Shown here piece after piece: positions 8,908-15,783 of a stretch of DNA of 64,000 bases. The stretch lies in the NCBI GenBank assembly GCA_018242765.1, contig JAFEBH010000013.1, positions 49,088-113,087 on the forward strand, read 5' to 3'. A model generated the notes under the pieces. It did not search any database, was not told the origin of the DNA, and saw only the letters and a program-made list of their open reading frames with translations. Source of the DNA: Nitrospira sp. GTDB taxonomy: Bacteria > Nitrospirota > Nitrospiria > Nitrospirales > Nitrospiraceae. A program made the translations under genes and the position numbers. How positions within the stretch are numbered: the first letter of the stretch is position 1; each line of letters starts with the position of its first letter.

Positions 8908-9010
8908 ATGTGCGTAGCCTCATTGATCATCTCATCGAGACCATTCTATATGATGGACCTTTTGGACCTGGCTTGCACCAGCGTGTAGAGTGGAGTATGT
9001 TGCAGCCGTG

Positions 9011-9301
9011 ATGTGGATTCGTCGCATCGCCCGTCGTTTTGTGCCGCAGGGAACTGCCTCGGCTGTTCTGGTTGTTTTCGTCTGCCTCTGCGTGGTCTTC
9101 CAAATGCTTGGGGTATCCGTCACTCTGCTTGGCCTGCTGACGCAGGATACGCCGGTGGAATCGCTTTCAGAAGATTTCTCTATTCCTCCGAGCATACCAG
9201 AACCGGGGATTCCGAACCGTTCTCGTTTACATGTGGAGAGTCAATCCACACGTCACGTTCCAATCTTCTCGACCACAGTCTTTCATCCCCCTCAAGGGTA
9301 G
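9011..9301 (+). CDS. small secreted or membrane-anchored protein, paralogue of the gene at 10285
   Basis: About 96 residues: a basic head (RRIARRF), one hydrophobic segment ending VVFQMLGVSVTLLGLL, then a polar tail ending STTVFHPPQG. The protein encoded at 10285-10584 shows the same pattern, with VVVQMLGVPATFVDLL and TTSVFHPPSL. The pair are therefore paralogues, which strongly supports both as real genes. The start is uncertain: an in-frame GTG at 8990 would add seven residues, and no clear ribosome site is visible. Function unknown; the tail probably faces the periplasm. Confidence 0.65.
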   Translation: MWIRRIARRFVPQGTASAVLVVFVCLCVVFQMLGVSVTLLGLLTQDTPVESLSEDFSIPPSIPEPGIPNRSRLHVESQSTRHVPIFSTTVFHPPQG

Positions 9302-9730
9302 TCTTCGTTTCTATTCTATCGAGTTGATGTACGCGCTCTGCTGGGACGTTCAGGCATGGCTTGTTTGCGTGTCATGCCATTGATACGCCGTGAACGGTTC
9401 TGCGAGCTCAGGATATTCCATCAATGTCGGATTTCGTGAAACAGTGGAGACCCATGCTATTCAGAACGAAGTACTTAGAACTTGAGATAGCCAACTTTGT
9501 ATTCTTCCGTGCACCGGTGCTTGGCTCAGTGTACATCGGGCCGGACTCTGGTTGCGGCTACATCGTGAGGAGTCGCCCGAATGAGATTGATACCATGCGC
9601 GGTGACTATATCGAGAGGACCAGAAAAACGTTGCGGGCGCAACTCCAACGGCGTGACGACTGCAATACATAGAGTTTCATGGCCAGGTCACAGAATTGTC
9701 CGTAAAGGTCGCTCTGGCCGCACTTGTAAG

Positions 9731-9850
9731 GACGATCGATCGATTTGGGAAGTGGCGGTTGTCACGCGAGAGAAACAGGTGATGGAGATCCGCATTAATA
9801 CCCAGACGGGGACGGTCATTGGTGTGGAAGAAGAAAAGTCGAAATCAAAC
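9731..9850 (+). pseudogene. remnant of a PepSY-domain protein
   Basis: One frame reads DDRSIWEVAVVT followed by EIRINTQTGTVIGVEEEKS, which matches the second half of a PepSY domain (typical pattern WEVEVxT...VRVDAxTGxVxxxEEE). Upstream, the expected first half appears only in another frame (around VTELSVKVALAALV), and downstream the frame enters unrelated Ser/Arg-rich sequence. I read this as a frameshifted, decaying secreted PepSY protein. A small ORF at 9424-9672 in the preceding sequence shows no recognisable family and I do not support it as a gene. Confidence 0.5.
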
Positions 9851-9870
9851 GGGTTCATAGGTGGAATTGA

Positions 9871-10230
9871 CGATATGGGACATCAGCTCAAGCCACGGGA
9901 GCACACTGGTTCGTCGCCATCAAGTCGTATCTACTGGACTCGTTCGGCCATTTCGTTGGCATTGGCAGCACGCTGGTTGAGGTCATGCTCCAGATCAGGC
10001 TGTTCAGCCTCGTCCGGGAGTTTACAGCCCGCACGGTGACGATCCTGACATGGAGCGGCCAGCGCGGCGGAGTATACGTCGCGCTGGCCCTTTCTCTACT
10101 ACCGAGCCCATCTCGTGGTGACCTTGTGACGATCACGTATGCCGTCGTCGTGTTTTCAATCTTGGTCCAAGGGTTGATGATCAATCGAGTGCAGGAAAGC
10201 TCTGTGCGTGCCTCAACTAGTATCGACTGA
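9871..10230 (+). pseudogene. C-terminal remnant of a CPA1-type Na+/H+ antiporter
   Basis: The frame is open from just after a TGA at 9868 to the TGA at 10228. From about 10015 it reads as the end of a monovalent cation:proton antiporter: TVTILTWSGQRGGVYVALAL corresponds to the family's TWGGLRGGISVALALSLP, followed by VTITYAVVVFSILVQGLMI, the last membrane helix. The other roughly ten helices are absent, and only unrelated or scrambled sequence lies upstream. Translation from an internal ATG (9985) would give 81 residues that cannot form a transporter. Most likely a decayed gene in an accessory patch. Confidence 0.65.
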
Positions 10231-10284
10231 GGTCGTATCGACCGCGTGCATGACAGCGTGTTTCTCATATGGTACATTGACATC

Positions 10285-10584
10285 ATGAGTTTGATGAACC
10301 GAATAGAATTATGCTCCTCATCTCAAGCAAGAGGGTTCGCATGTTTGGTCGTGCTGCTCTGTTGCTGTGTTGTCGTACAGATGCTTGGAGTACCGGCTAC
10401 GTTCGTGGACCTGCTGAGCTCCGATGCACTTGGGAAGTTGGAGCCCGCCTCGGAAGATCATACGGCTGTGTCCCTCTCAGCCGAGCCGGAGCGGCCTAGA
10501 TTTCTGACTTCGGTCACTGAGTTGTATTCCGTGCGACGTTTGCCACTTTTGACTACATCCGTATTCCATCCTCCTTCCCTCTAG
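10285..10584 (+). CDS. small secreted or membrane-anchored protein, paralogue of the gene at 9011
   Basis: About 99 residues, with a Cys-rich hydrophobic segment (LVVLLCCCVVVQMLG), then PATFVDLLSSD, a polar middle and the C-terminal LTTSVFHPPSL. Segment order, the QMLGV(S/P) motif and the FHPP ending are shared with the protein at 9011-9301, so they are paralogues. The frame is open to 10246; I chose the ATG at 10285, which leaves a short polar head before the hydrophobic segment. No ribosome site is convincing. Two strong hairpins follow the gene. Function unknown. Confidence 0.62.
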   Translation: MSLMNRIELCSSSQARGFACLVVLLCCCVVVQMLGVPATFVDLLSSDALGKLEPASEDHTAVSLSAEPERPRFLTSVTELYSVRRLPLLTTSVFHPPSL

Positions 10585-10623
10585 GTACTCTGCTTCAACT
10601 CAACACGACAACGTCGAGACGTT

Positions 10624-10658
10624 CTGCATGAAACAGGCCTTTGAAGGCTTTCATGCAG
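10624..10658 (+). terminator. interrupted inverted repeat downstream of the FHPP gene
   Basis: CTGCATGAAA (10624-10633) pairs with TTTCATGCAG (10649-10658), and inside it GCCTT pairs with AAGGC around a 2-base centre. It lies 40 bases after the stop codon of the preceding gene. No T-run follows, so it may be a factor-dependent terminator or an RNA-stabilising hairpin. Confidence 0.45.
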
Positions 10659-10710
10659 CGTTCAATCCGTTGTGTATCAAAAACGATCAGCAATTCTGAA
10701 AGACACTGTG

Positions 10711-10733
10711 GCTACCAACGGGAAGTTGGTAGC
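10711..10733 (+). terminator. perfect 9-bp hairpin before the 203-residue gene
   Basis: GCTACCAAC (10711-10719) and GTTGGTAGC (10725-10733) form a perfect stem with a GGGAA loop. It lies about 50 bases upstream of the start at 10786. Without a T-run it could be a leader structure of the downstream gene as easily as a terminator. Confidence 0.4.
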
Positions 10734-10785
10734 CCGTTAATCGTTCAGTATGCGATGGAGTGTTTTTACAGAGAAGGATGGGGTC

Positions 10786-11397
10786 ATGAATTGCTCGGCG
10801 TATCGATCTATTTCCCTCATAGTTCTGTTCCTTCTGATCACTGATATGTCCTTTGGTTCTACGGCCGAGGTCGTTCCGCTCTTAGCTCTAGAGAGAAAGC
10901 AGGCAGATCACGATCACGGTGTACTCCTTGGAACAAATCACTTGGTCATGAGTTTTAATCGAAATGGGCAAGGTCAAGCCCAGGAATTCAATCACTCGAA
11001 TGAGATGGAATGGCATATTGAAGAGGTCACACATGGCAAACGGTCTTTGACGATACATTTGCCTATGGATGGCCCATTTGTGGTGAGACTTCCTGTTGGG
11101 TCCTACCGTGTCACAACAATGAGGTTCCGCAGTTCTGAGGGGACCTGGCACACCGTGCTTCCAACGGCCTTTGAGATACGACCATGGGAGTGTACCTCGC
11201 TAGGGACCTCGATGCTTCAGATGCAGGTGGGGTTTGTTACCGGGTGGATTTCGCGCCATGTTCTTCATGAGCAAGAATTCAGTCGCGCGAATCATGATCA
11301 ACTGATCGGGGGAAATAGGTGTTCGATCTCTAGGGCTCCACTCAGATCATCGGTGAAACACTCCGTTAGGCTAGACCGATCAGAGGCGCAACAATGA
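10786..11397 (+). CDS. secreted protein, tandem paralogue of the following lipoprotein
   Basis: 203 residues with an N-terminal signal peptide (hydrophobic SLIVLFLLITDMSFGST). The mature part contains DHGVLLGTNHL, MEWHIEE, DGPFVVRLPVGSYRVT and GTWHTVLPTAFEIRPWECTSLGT. Each of these recurs in the next gene as DHGLLLGKIHL, MKWWVEE, DGLFAVRLPVGSYRVT and GIWHTVLPTTFTIRQRECTALGT. The RLPVGSYRVT core is typical of a small beta-sandwich that sets a physical envelope role rather than an enzyme, but no named family is recognised. The ATG at 10786 follows AGGATGGGG; an ATG at 10750 would add a polar head. Only 13 bases separate it from its paralogue, so the two form one operon. Confidence 0.75.
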   Translation: MNCSAYRSISLIVLFLLITDMSFGSTAEVVPLLALERKQADHDHGVLLGTNHLVMSFNRNGQGQAQEFNHSNEMEWHIEEVTHGKRSLTIHLPMDGPFVVRLPVGSYRVTTMRFRSSEGTWHTVLPTAFEIRPWECTSLGTSMLQMQVGFVTGWISRHVLHEQEFSRANHDQLIGGNRCSISRAPLRSSVKHSVRLDRSEAQQ

Positions 11398-11410
11398 AAG
11401 GAAGACCGTG

Positions 11411-12019
11411 ATGAACAAGAATATACTTTATCATGGTTTCGTTATGGGTATCTCCGTCCTAGTTGTCAGTATGGTCGTGGGTTGTGCGAGCCTCAGGATT
11501 CCGCTCTCACCATCGCAGATTGTGATCCCAGATGAAGATCACGGACTGTTACTGGGTAAAATTCATCTCACCAGAGATGGAAAGTCACCATCAGAAGGGC
11601 TTAGCTGGCCGAAAGAGATGAAATGGTGGGTTGAAGAGGAAGCGACGGGAACTCGCCTGATGATCGGTCATCTTCCTATTGACGGTCTGTTCGCCGTGCG
11701 ACTTCCGGTCGGTTCCTATCGTGTCACCGACATCAGCTTGGCAGGCACACGAGGCATTTGGCACACCGTGCTGCCGACCACGTTTACTATTCGGCAACGA
11801 GAATGTACTGCACTGGGCACTCTGGATCTTGAGATGCAAACAGGATTCTTTACGGGGTGGATGACACGGCAGGTCAGTCATGAGAAAGGGATCACCCATG
11901 AAAATATGGGCGAGATTTATGGAGCTCAGGGTTGTCCCACTCAGGTGGCTCCACTTGAAACCTCTGTGAAGAGCGTGGTCAGAAAACACTTTCCTACCCG
12001 AGGTGCCGGCCGGTTCTAG
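11411..12019 (+). CDS. lipoprotein, tandem paralogue of the preceding gene
   Basis: 202 residues with a lipoprotein signal (SVLVVSMVVGCAS, lipobox VVGC). The mature domain matches the preceding secreted protein along its length, including the DHGLLLG, RLPVGSYRVT, WHTVLP and ECTALGT blocks and the GFFTGW motif. The preceding copy lacks a lipobox Cys at the equivalent place, so one paralogue would be membrane-anchored and the other freely periplasmic or exported. An in-frame GTG lies immediately before the chosen ATG; AAGGAAG is better spaced for the ATG. Function unknown. A strong hairpin follows the gene. Confidence 0.78.
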   Translation: MNKNILYHGFVMGISVLVVSMVVGCASLRIPLSPSQIVIPDEDHGLLLGKIHLTRDGKSPSEGLSWPKEMKWWVEEEATGTRLMIGHLPIDGLFAVRLPVGSYRVTDISLAGTRGIWHTVLPTTFTIRQRECTALGTLDLEMQTGFFTGWMTRQVSHEKGITHENMGEIYGAQGCPTQVAPLETSVKSVVRKHFPTRGAGRF

Positions 12020-12043
12020 GGATCCAAGAGGCCGCGTTCCTCT

Positions 12044-12074
12044 ATCGCCGGTCAGAGGTATTCTGACCGGCGAT
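12044..12074 (+). terminator. perfect 13-bp hairpin ending the paralogue operon
   Basis: ATCGCCGGTCAGA (12044-12056) pairs perfectly with TCTGACCGGCGAT (12062-12074) around GGTAT. It lies 24 bases after the lipoprotein stop and before the SulP gene. The stem is strong; no T-run follows. Confidence 0.6.
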
Positions 12075-12132
12075 GGCATTGGTAGTACTGGAATGCCTCG
12101 TTCCAAGGGATCAATAGATTGCGACATCACCG

Positions 12133-14385
12133 ATGAGTAGCATGGTTTCTACTGTCTTAGCCGATGTGAAGTCAGGTGTTGTGGTGTTCTTTGTGGCGCT
12201 ACCGCTCTGCCTTGGGATCGCGCTGGCCTCCGGTGCTCCGTTGGTGTCGGGGTTGCTAGCGGGGATTGTCGGTGGCACCGTGGTGGGACTCCTCAGTGGC
12301 TCCCACACCAGTGTGAGCGGCCCAGCAGCCGGATTATCAGCTGTTGTGGCGGCGCAGATTCTCTCACTCGGTTCATTTTCATCTTTTCTGATGGTCGTGA
12401 TTCTTGCCGGAATGGTCCAAATCGGCATCGGCATCGCCAAAGGAGGGTTCATCTCCGAATTCTTCCCATCCAGCGTGATTAAAGGGCTGCTGGCTGCGAT
12501 CGGCGTGATCATCATCTTTAAACAGATTCCACACCTCGTCGGGCATGACTCCGACCCGGAAGGAGACATGTCCTTTTCCCAGACGGATCTCGAGACGACG
12601 TTTTCCGAACTCTTCTACATGTTTGGGGATTTTCAACTGGGTGCTGCCATTGTCGGCCTGGTGTCTGTCGCGGTGCTCGCTCTCTGGGACAATTGGAAGC
12701 CGTTAAAAACGTCTCTCTTTCCCGCTCCCGTTGCCGTGGTGCTGTTTGGTATTGCAACGGGATTGTGGTTCGAGCACCTTGGCGAGCCCTGGAGTATCAA
12801 GCCGAGCCATCTGGTTCAGGTGCCAGTGGCTGGTGATTTGGCTGAGTTGTTCGGACTTCTTCCTCGACCGGATTTCTCGCAATGGATGAATCCTGCGATC
12901 TATACCGCGGGGATTACGTTGGCCCTTGTGGCCTCGCTGGAAACCCTGCTCAATCTGAATGCGACCGATCGGCTTGACCCGCAGCAACGCACATCACCGT
13001 CAAGTCAAGAACTTGTCACGCAAGGCATTGGAAACATCCTCTGTGGGTTCGTCGGTGGACTCCCCGTTACATCCGTGATCATCCGTAGCTCCGTCAATAT
13101 TAATGCCGGCGGTAAGACAAAATTAGCTGCGATCATTCACGGCACGTTGCTTCTCGTGAGTGTTCCGCTCATCCCGACCTGGCTGAATAGCATTCCCTTA
13201 TCTTGCCTGGCAGCCATTTTGTTGATGACCGGCATCAAACTGGCCAGCCCCGCCCTTATCAAGCAAATGTGGAGCGAAGGCCGCTACCAATTCATCCCGT
13301 TTGCGGCAACGGTAATTGCGATTGTCGTGACGGATCTCTTGATCGGGATCGTCCTTGGACTTGCTGTGGCCATCAGCTTTATCCTTAATAGCAATATGCG
13401 TCGCCCGGTGCACCGCTTTGTCGAGAAATATCTGGGTGGTGATGTTGTGCATATCGAACTCGCCAACCAGGTCAGCTTTCTGAATCGTGCCGCACTGTCT
13501 AAAGTCCTGCACGAAGTGCCTCGTGACGGCCGCGTGCTCATTGACGCGCAGAATACGGACTATATCGATCCGGATGTGCTTGACTTGATTCGGGACTTCA
13601 CGGAACAAACAGGACCGGCCCACGGAGTCGAGGTGAGTCTTGCCGGATTTCGAAGTGAGTACAACCTTGAGGATCTGATTCATTATGTGGATTATTCGAC
13701 TCGCGAACTTCAAGATGTCATCACGCCGCAGCAGGTTCTGCAGATTCTGAAGGACGGCCACGAGCGAGCCCGCACTGGGCGGCGACTAACCCGAGACTTT
13801 AACCGACAAGTCCGGGCTACGGCAGCGGCACAACATCCACTGGCCGTCGCACTCAGTTGCATCGATTCCCGTACCCCTGTGGAGTTGATCTTCGACCTCG
13901 GCATGGGAGACATCTTTAGTATTCGTGTGGCCGGCAACATCACAAGCCGGGAGGTGTTGGCGAGTGCAGAATACGGTTGTGCGGTGGCAGGGGCAAAACT
14001 CATGATCGTGATAGGACATACCGGATGCGGGGCGGTCTCCGCTGCTATGAAACTCTCGGGCTCGCACCTGACCGCTGCCGACGCGACAGGATGTCAGCAT
14101 TTGGATGCTATTGTGACCGAGATTCAGCGGTCTGCAGTGAGTGTTCCCGACCAGAGGGATGTGGAAGCAGTTTCACCTGACGTAGGAATCATGGCGGATG
14201 CCGTTGCCAGAGGAAATGTCATGCGTGTGGTCAAAGAGTTACGTAAGCGCAGTTGGACGCTCGATAACTTGGTTCGAGAACGCCGGATCGCAATCGTCGG
14301 TGCGATGTATGACACCACCACTGAAGAGATCGAGTTTTTGGTCGAGGATGGACTCGATGAGGTGGGGATAGTGGAAGCCCCGTGA
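12133..14385 (+). CDS. SulP-family anion transporter fused to beta-carbonic anhydrase
   Basis: A 750-residue fusion. Residues 1 to about 425 are the SulP/SLC26 membrane domain (start SGVVVFFVALPLCLGIALASG, then GLLAGIVGG and a dozen hydrophobic segments). Residues about 430-530 resemble a reduced STAS-like linker (RVLIDAQNTDYIDPDVLDLI). The last 200 residues are a beta-class carbonic anhydrase with zinc ligands C576 (SCIDSR, with D578 and R580), H629 and C632 (GHTGCGAV). Such fusions are known and are thought to move bicarbonate and interconvert it with CO2 at the membrane, which would suit inorganic-carbon supply for autotrophy. Direction and substrate are inferred. Convergent with the MATE gene. 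Confidence 0.92.
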   Translation: MSSMVSTVLADVKSGVVVFFVALPLCLGIALASGAPLVSGLLAGIVGGTVVGLLSGSHTSVSGPAAGLSAVVAAQILSLGSFSSFLMVVILAGMVQIGIGIAKGGFISEFFPSSVIKGLLAAIGVIIIFKQIPHLVGHDSDPEGDMSFSQTDLETTFSELFYMFGDFQLGAAIVGLVSVAVLALWDNWKPLKTSLFPAPVAVVLFGIATGLWFEHLGEPWSIKPSHLVQVPVAGDLAELFGLLPRPDFSQWMNPAIYTAGITLALVASLETLLNLNATDRLDPQQRTSPSSQELVTQGIGNILCGFVGGLPVTSVIIRSSVNINAGGKTKLAAIIHGTLLLVSVPLIPTWLNSIPLSCLAAILLMTGIKLASPALIKQMWSEGRYQFIPFAATVIAIVVTDLLIGIVLGLAVAISFILNSNMRRPVHRFVEKYLGGDVVHIELANQVSFLNRAALSKVLHEVPRDGRVLIDAQNTDYIDPDVLDLIRDFTEQTGPAHGVEVSLAGFRSEYNLEDLIHYVDYSTRELQDVITPQQVLQILKDGHERARTGRRLTRDFNRQVRATAAAQHPLAVALSCIDSRTPVELIFDLGMGDIFSIRVAGNITSREVLASAEYGCAVAGAKLMIVIGHTGCGAVSAAMKLSGSHLTAADATGCQHLDAIVTEIQRSAVSVPDQRDVEAVSPDVGIMADAVARGNVMRVVKELRKRSWTLDNLVRERRIAIVGAMYDTTTEEIEFLVEDGLDEVGIVEAP

Positions 14386-14399
14386 CAGCCTCTTGTCCT

Positions 14400-15725
14400 T
14401 CAGCGAATCACCTGAATTTGCCGCCACCGCTCGGACTGATATCGCCAGAGCAACAGCCCCATCCGCACGGTCCAGTCTGCAATCATCGCTGCCCAGATGT
14501 AGAAGACCGATTGGCGTGCCCAGAGGGCAGCCATGAGTGCCAACGGCACGCGGACACCCCACATGCCGATCATGGTGGCGCCCATGATGAACCGCGTGTC
14601 ACCGGCGCCGCGCAATGACCCAGACAGGACCATGGTGAGGGCGAGCGGGATCTGCAAGAGGGCGACGATCTTGAGAAACATCGTTCCAAGTTCGACGACG
14701 GCTTCGTCGGTGGTGAATGCCCGAAACAATGTAGCGGGAACGAAGAAGAAGAGGAGTCCCATTCCGGTCATGATGACGATTGCCAGCCGATTGGCCTCCC
14801 AATTCTCCAATTTCGCTCTGGTGTATTTTCCGGCTCCGATGCTCTGCCCGACCATCGTGGCGGCCGCAATGGCCAGTCCATAGCCCGGGAGAAAGGAAAA
14901 GGATTCAATTGAGAGTCCGACTTGGTGTGCCGCATAGGCGGCGGTGCCATAGAGGAGGACGAGTTTGGTGTAGATAAAGATGCCGGCTTGTTGCACGATG
15001 CGTTCTCCGGACACAGAGGCTCCCACGTCCCAGATTGAGCGAATGAGGTCCAGGCGCAATTTAGACGATTCTTTCAAGATGGGACCACAACGGAACACGA
15101 GGTAGAGTACCCCTACCGTTTCAGCAAGACCCGTGGCGATCGCTGCACCCTTCAATCCCAATGCAGGAACACCCCATTGCCCATAGATGAGCGGATAGGC
15201 AAGGGCCACATGCAGGAGGTTCACGGCGATGAGGCCATACATGGGGGTCTTGGTGTCGCCGGTACCTTGAAGAATCGAGGACAGGACTTGGATGAGGATG
15301 GTGCAGGGGATCACCAGAAAGATGAGGGTCGAATAGGGGAGAGCGAGTTCAATAACGGCCGATTCTGCACCGAGTTGCTGCATCACGAATCGATTGCCGG
15401 TGATTCCAAGGCTGGCTAATAGAATTGCGATGCCGAGCGAAAGCCAGAGGAAGTGACGGGCTGCTTCTCCCGCATCCTGTCGCCGTCTTGCTCCCCAGAG
15501 CTGGGCCACGATCACATTCGTGCCAACTGAGATTCCGGAGACCAGCGTCGTGGCGACGAATGCCAGCAGTTGCCCGAGGCCGACTGCGGCGATTGACGTA
15601 GCCCCGAGGCCGCCGACTAAAAAGACGGCGACAATGCCTTCCGCCCGCTGGAGCAGCGTGGTGAGTGTGACGGGCAGTGCTAAAGTCATGACGGCCCGTC
15701 TGATTTGAGTGACACCGTTGCCCAT
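14400..15725 (-). CDS. MATE-family multidrug/cation exporter
   Basis: A 441-residue inner-membrane transporter with about twelve hydrophobic segments in two homologous halves. The first half starts MTLALPVTLTTLLQRAEGIV and contains GQLLAFVATTLVSGISVGTN; the second has GLAIAAATMVGQSIGAGK and ends near GAGDTRFIMGATMIGMWGVRVPLA. These are typical MATE (NorM/DinF-like) sequences, so it probably exports organic cations or drugs using Na+ or H+. Substrate unknown. It is convergent with the SulP fusion (14 bases between stops) and divergent from the DUF2779 gene. Confidence 0.9.
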   Translation of the reverse strand: MGNGVTQIRRAVMTLALPVTLTTLLQRAEGIVAVFLVGGLGATSIAAVGLGQLLAFVATTLVSGISVGTNVIVAQLWGARRRQDAGEAARHFLWLSLGIAILLASLGITGNRFVMQQLGAESAVIELALPYSTLIFLVIPCTILIQVLSSILQGTGDTKTPMYGLIAVNLLHVALAYPLIYGQWGVPALGLKGAAIATGLAETVGVLYLVFRCGPILKESSKLRLDLIRSIWDVGASVSGERIVQQAGIFIYTKLVLLYGTAAYAAHQVGLSIESFSFLPGYGLAIAAATMVGQSIGAGKYTRAKLENWEANRLAIVIMTGMGLLFFFVPATLFRAFTTDEAVVELGTMFLKIVALLQIPLALTMVLSGSLRGAGDTRFIMGATMIGMWGVRVPLALMAALWARQSVFYIWAAMIADWTVRMGLLLWRYQSERWRQIQVIR

Positions 15726-15783
15726 GGGGCGTTATCCTAACAGAGATTCTTCATCGACCATGTGAGAAATCAGCGATTGCCTC

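Noticed and set aside
8486..8917. 143-codon frame overlapping the small membrane protein
   Set aside because: Ser/Cys/Gly-rich without membrane periodicity, and no ribosome site, whereas the 8560 frame has four clean helices and GGGGAGGG before a TTG.
9424..9672. 82-codon plus-strand frame
   Set aside because: No ribosome site, no signal or recognisable domain, and it lies in a decayed patch, so I do not support it as a gene.
10641..10844. 67-codon frame overlapping the start of the gene at 10786
   Set aside because: Runs through two hairpins and into another gene's start in a different frame. No family-like sequence.
13198..13761. 187-codon minus-strand frame within the SulP fusion gene
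   Set aside because: Shadow of the plus-strand gene, which has continuous membrane, STAS-like and carbonic anhydrase motifs through this stretch.
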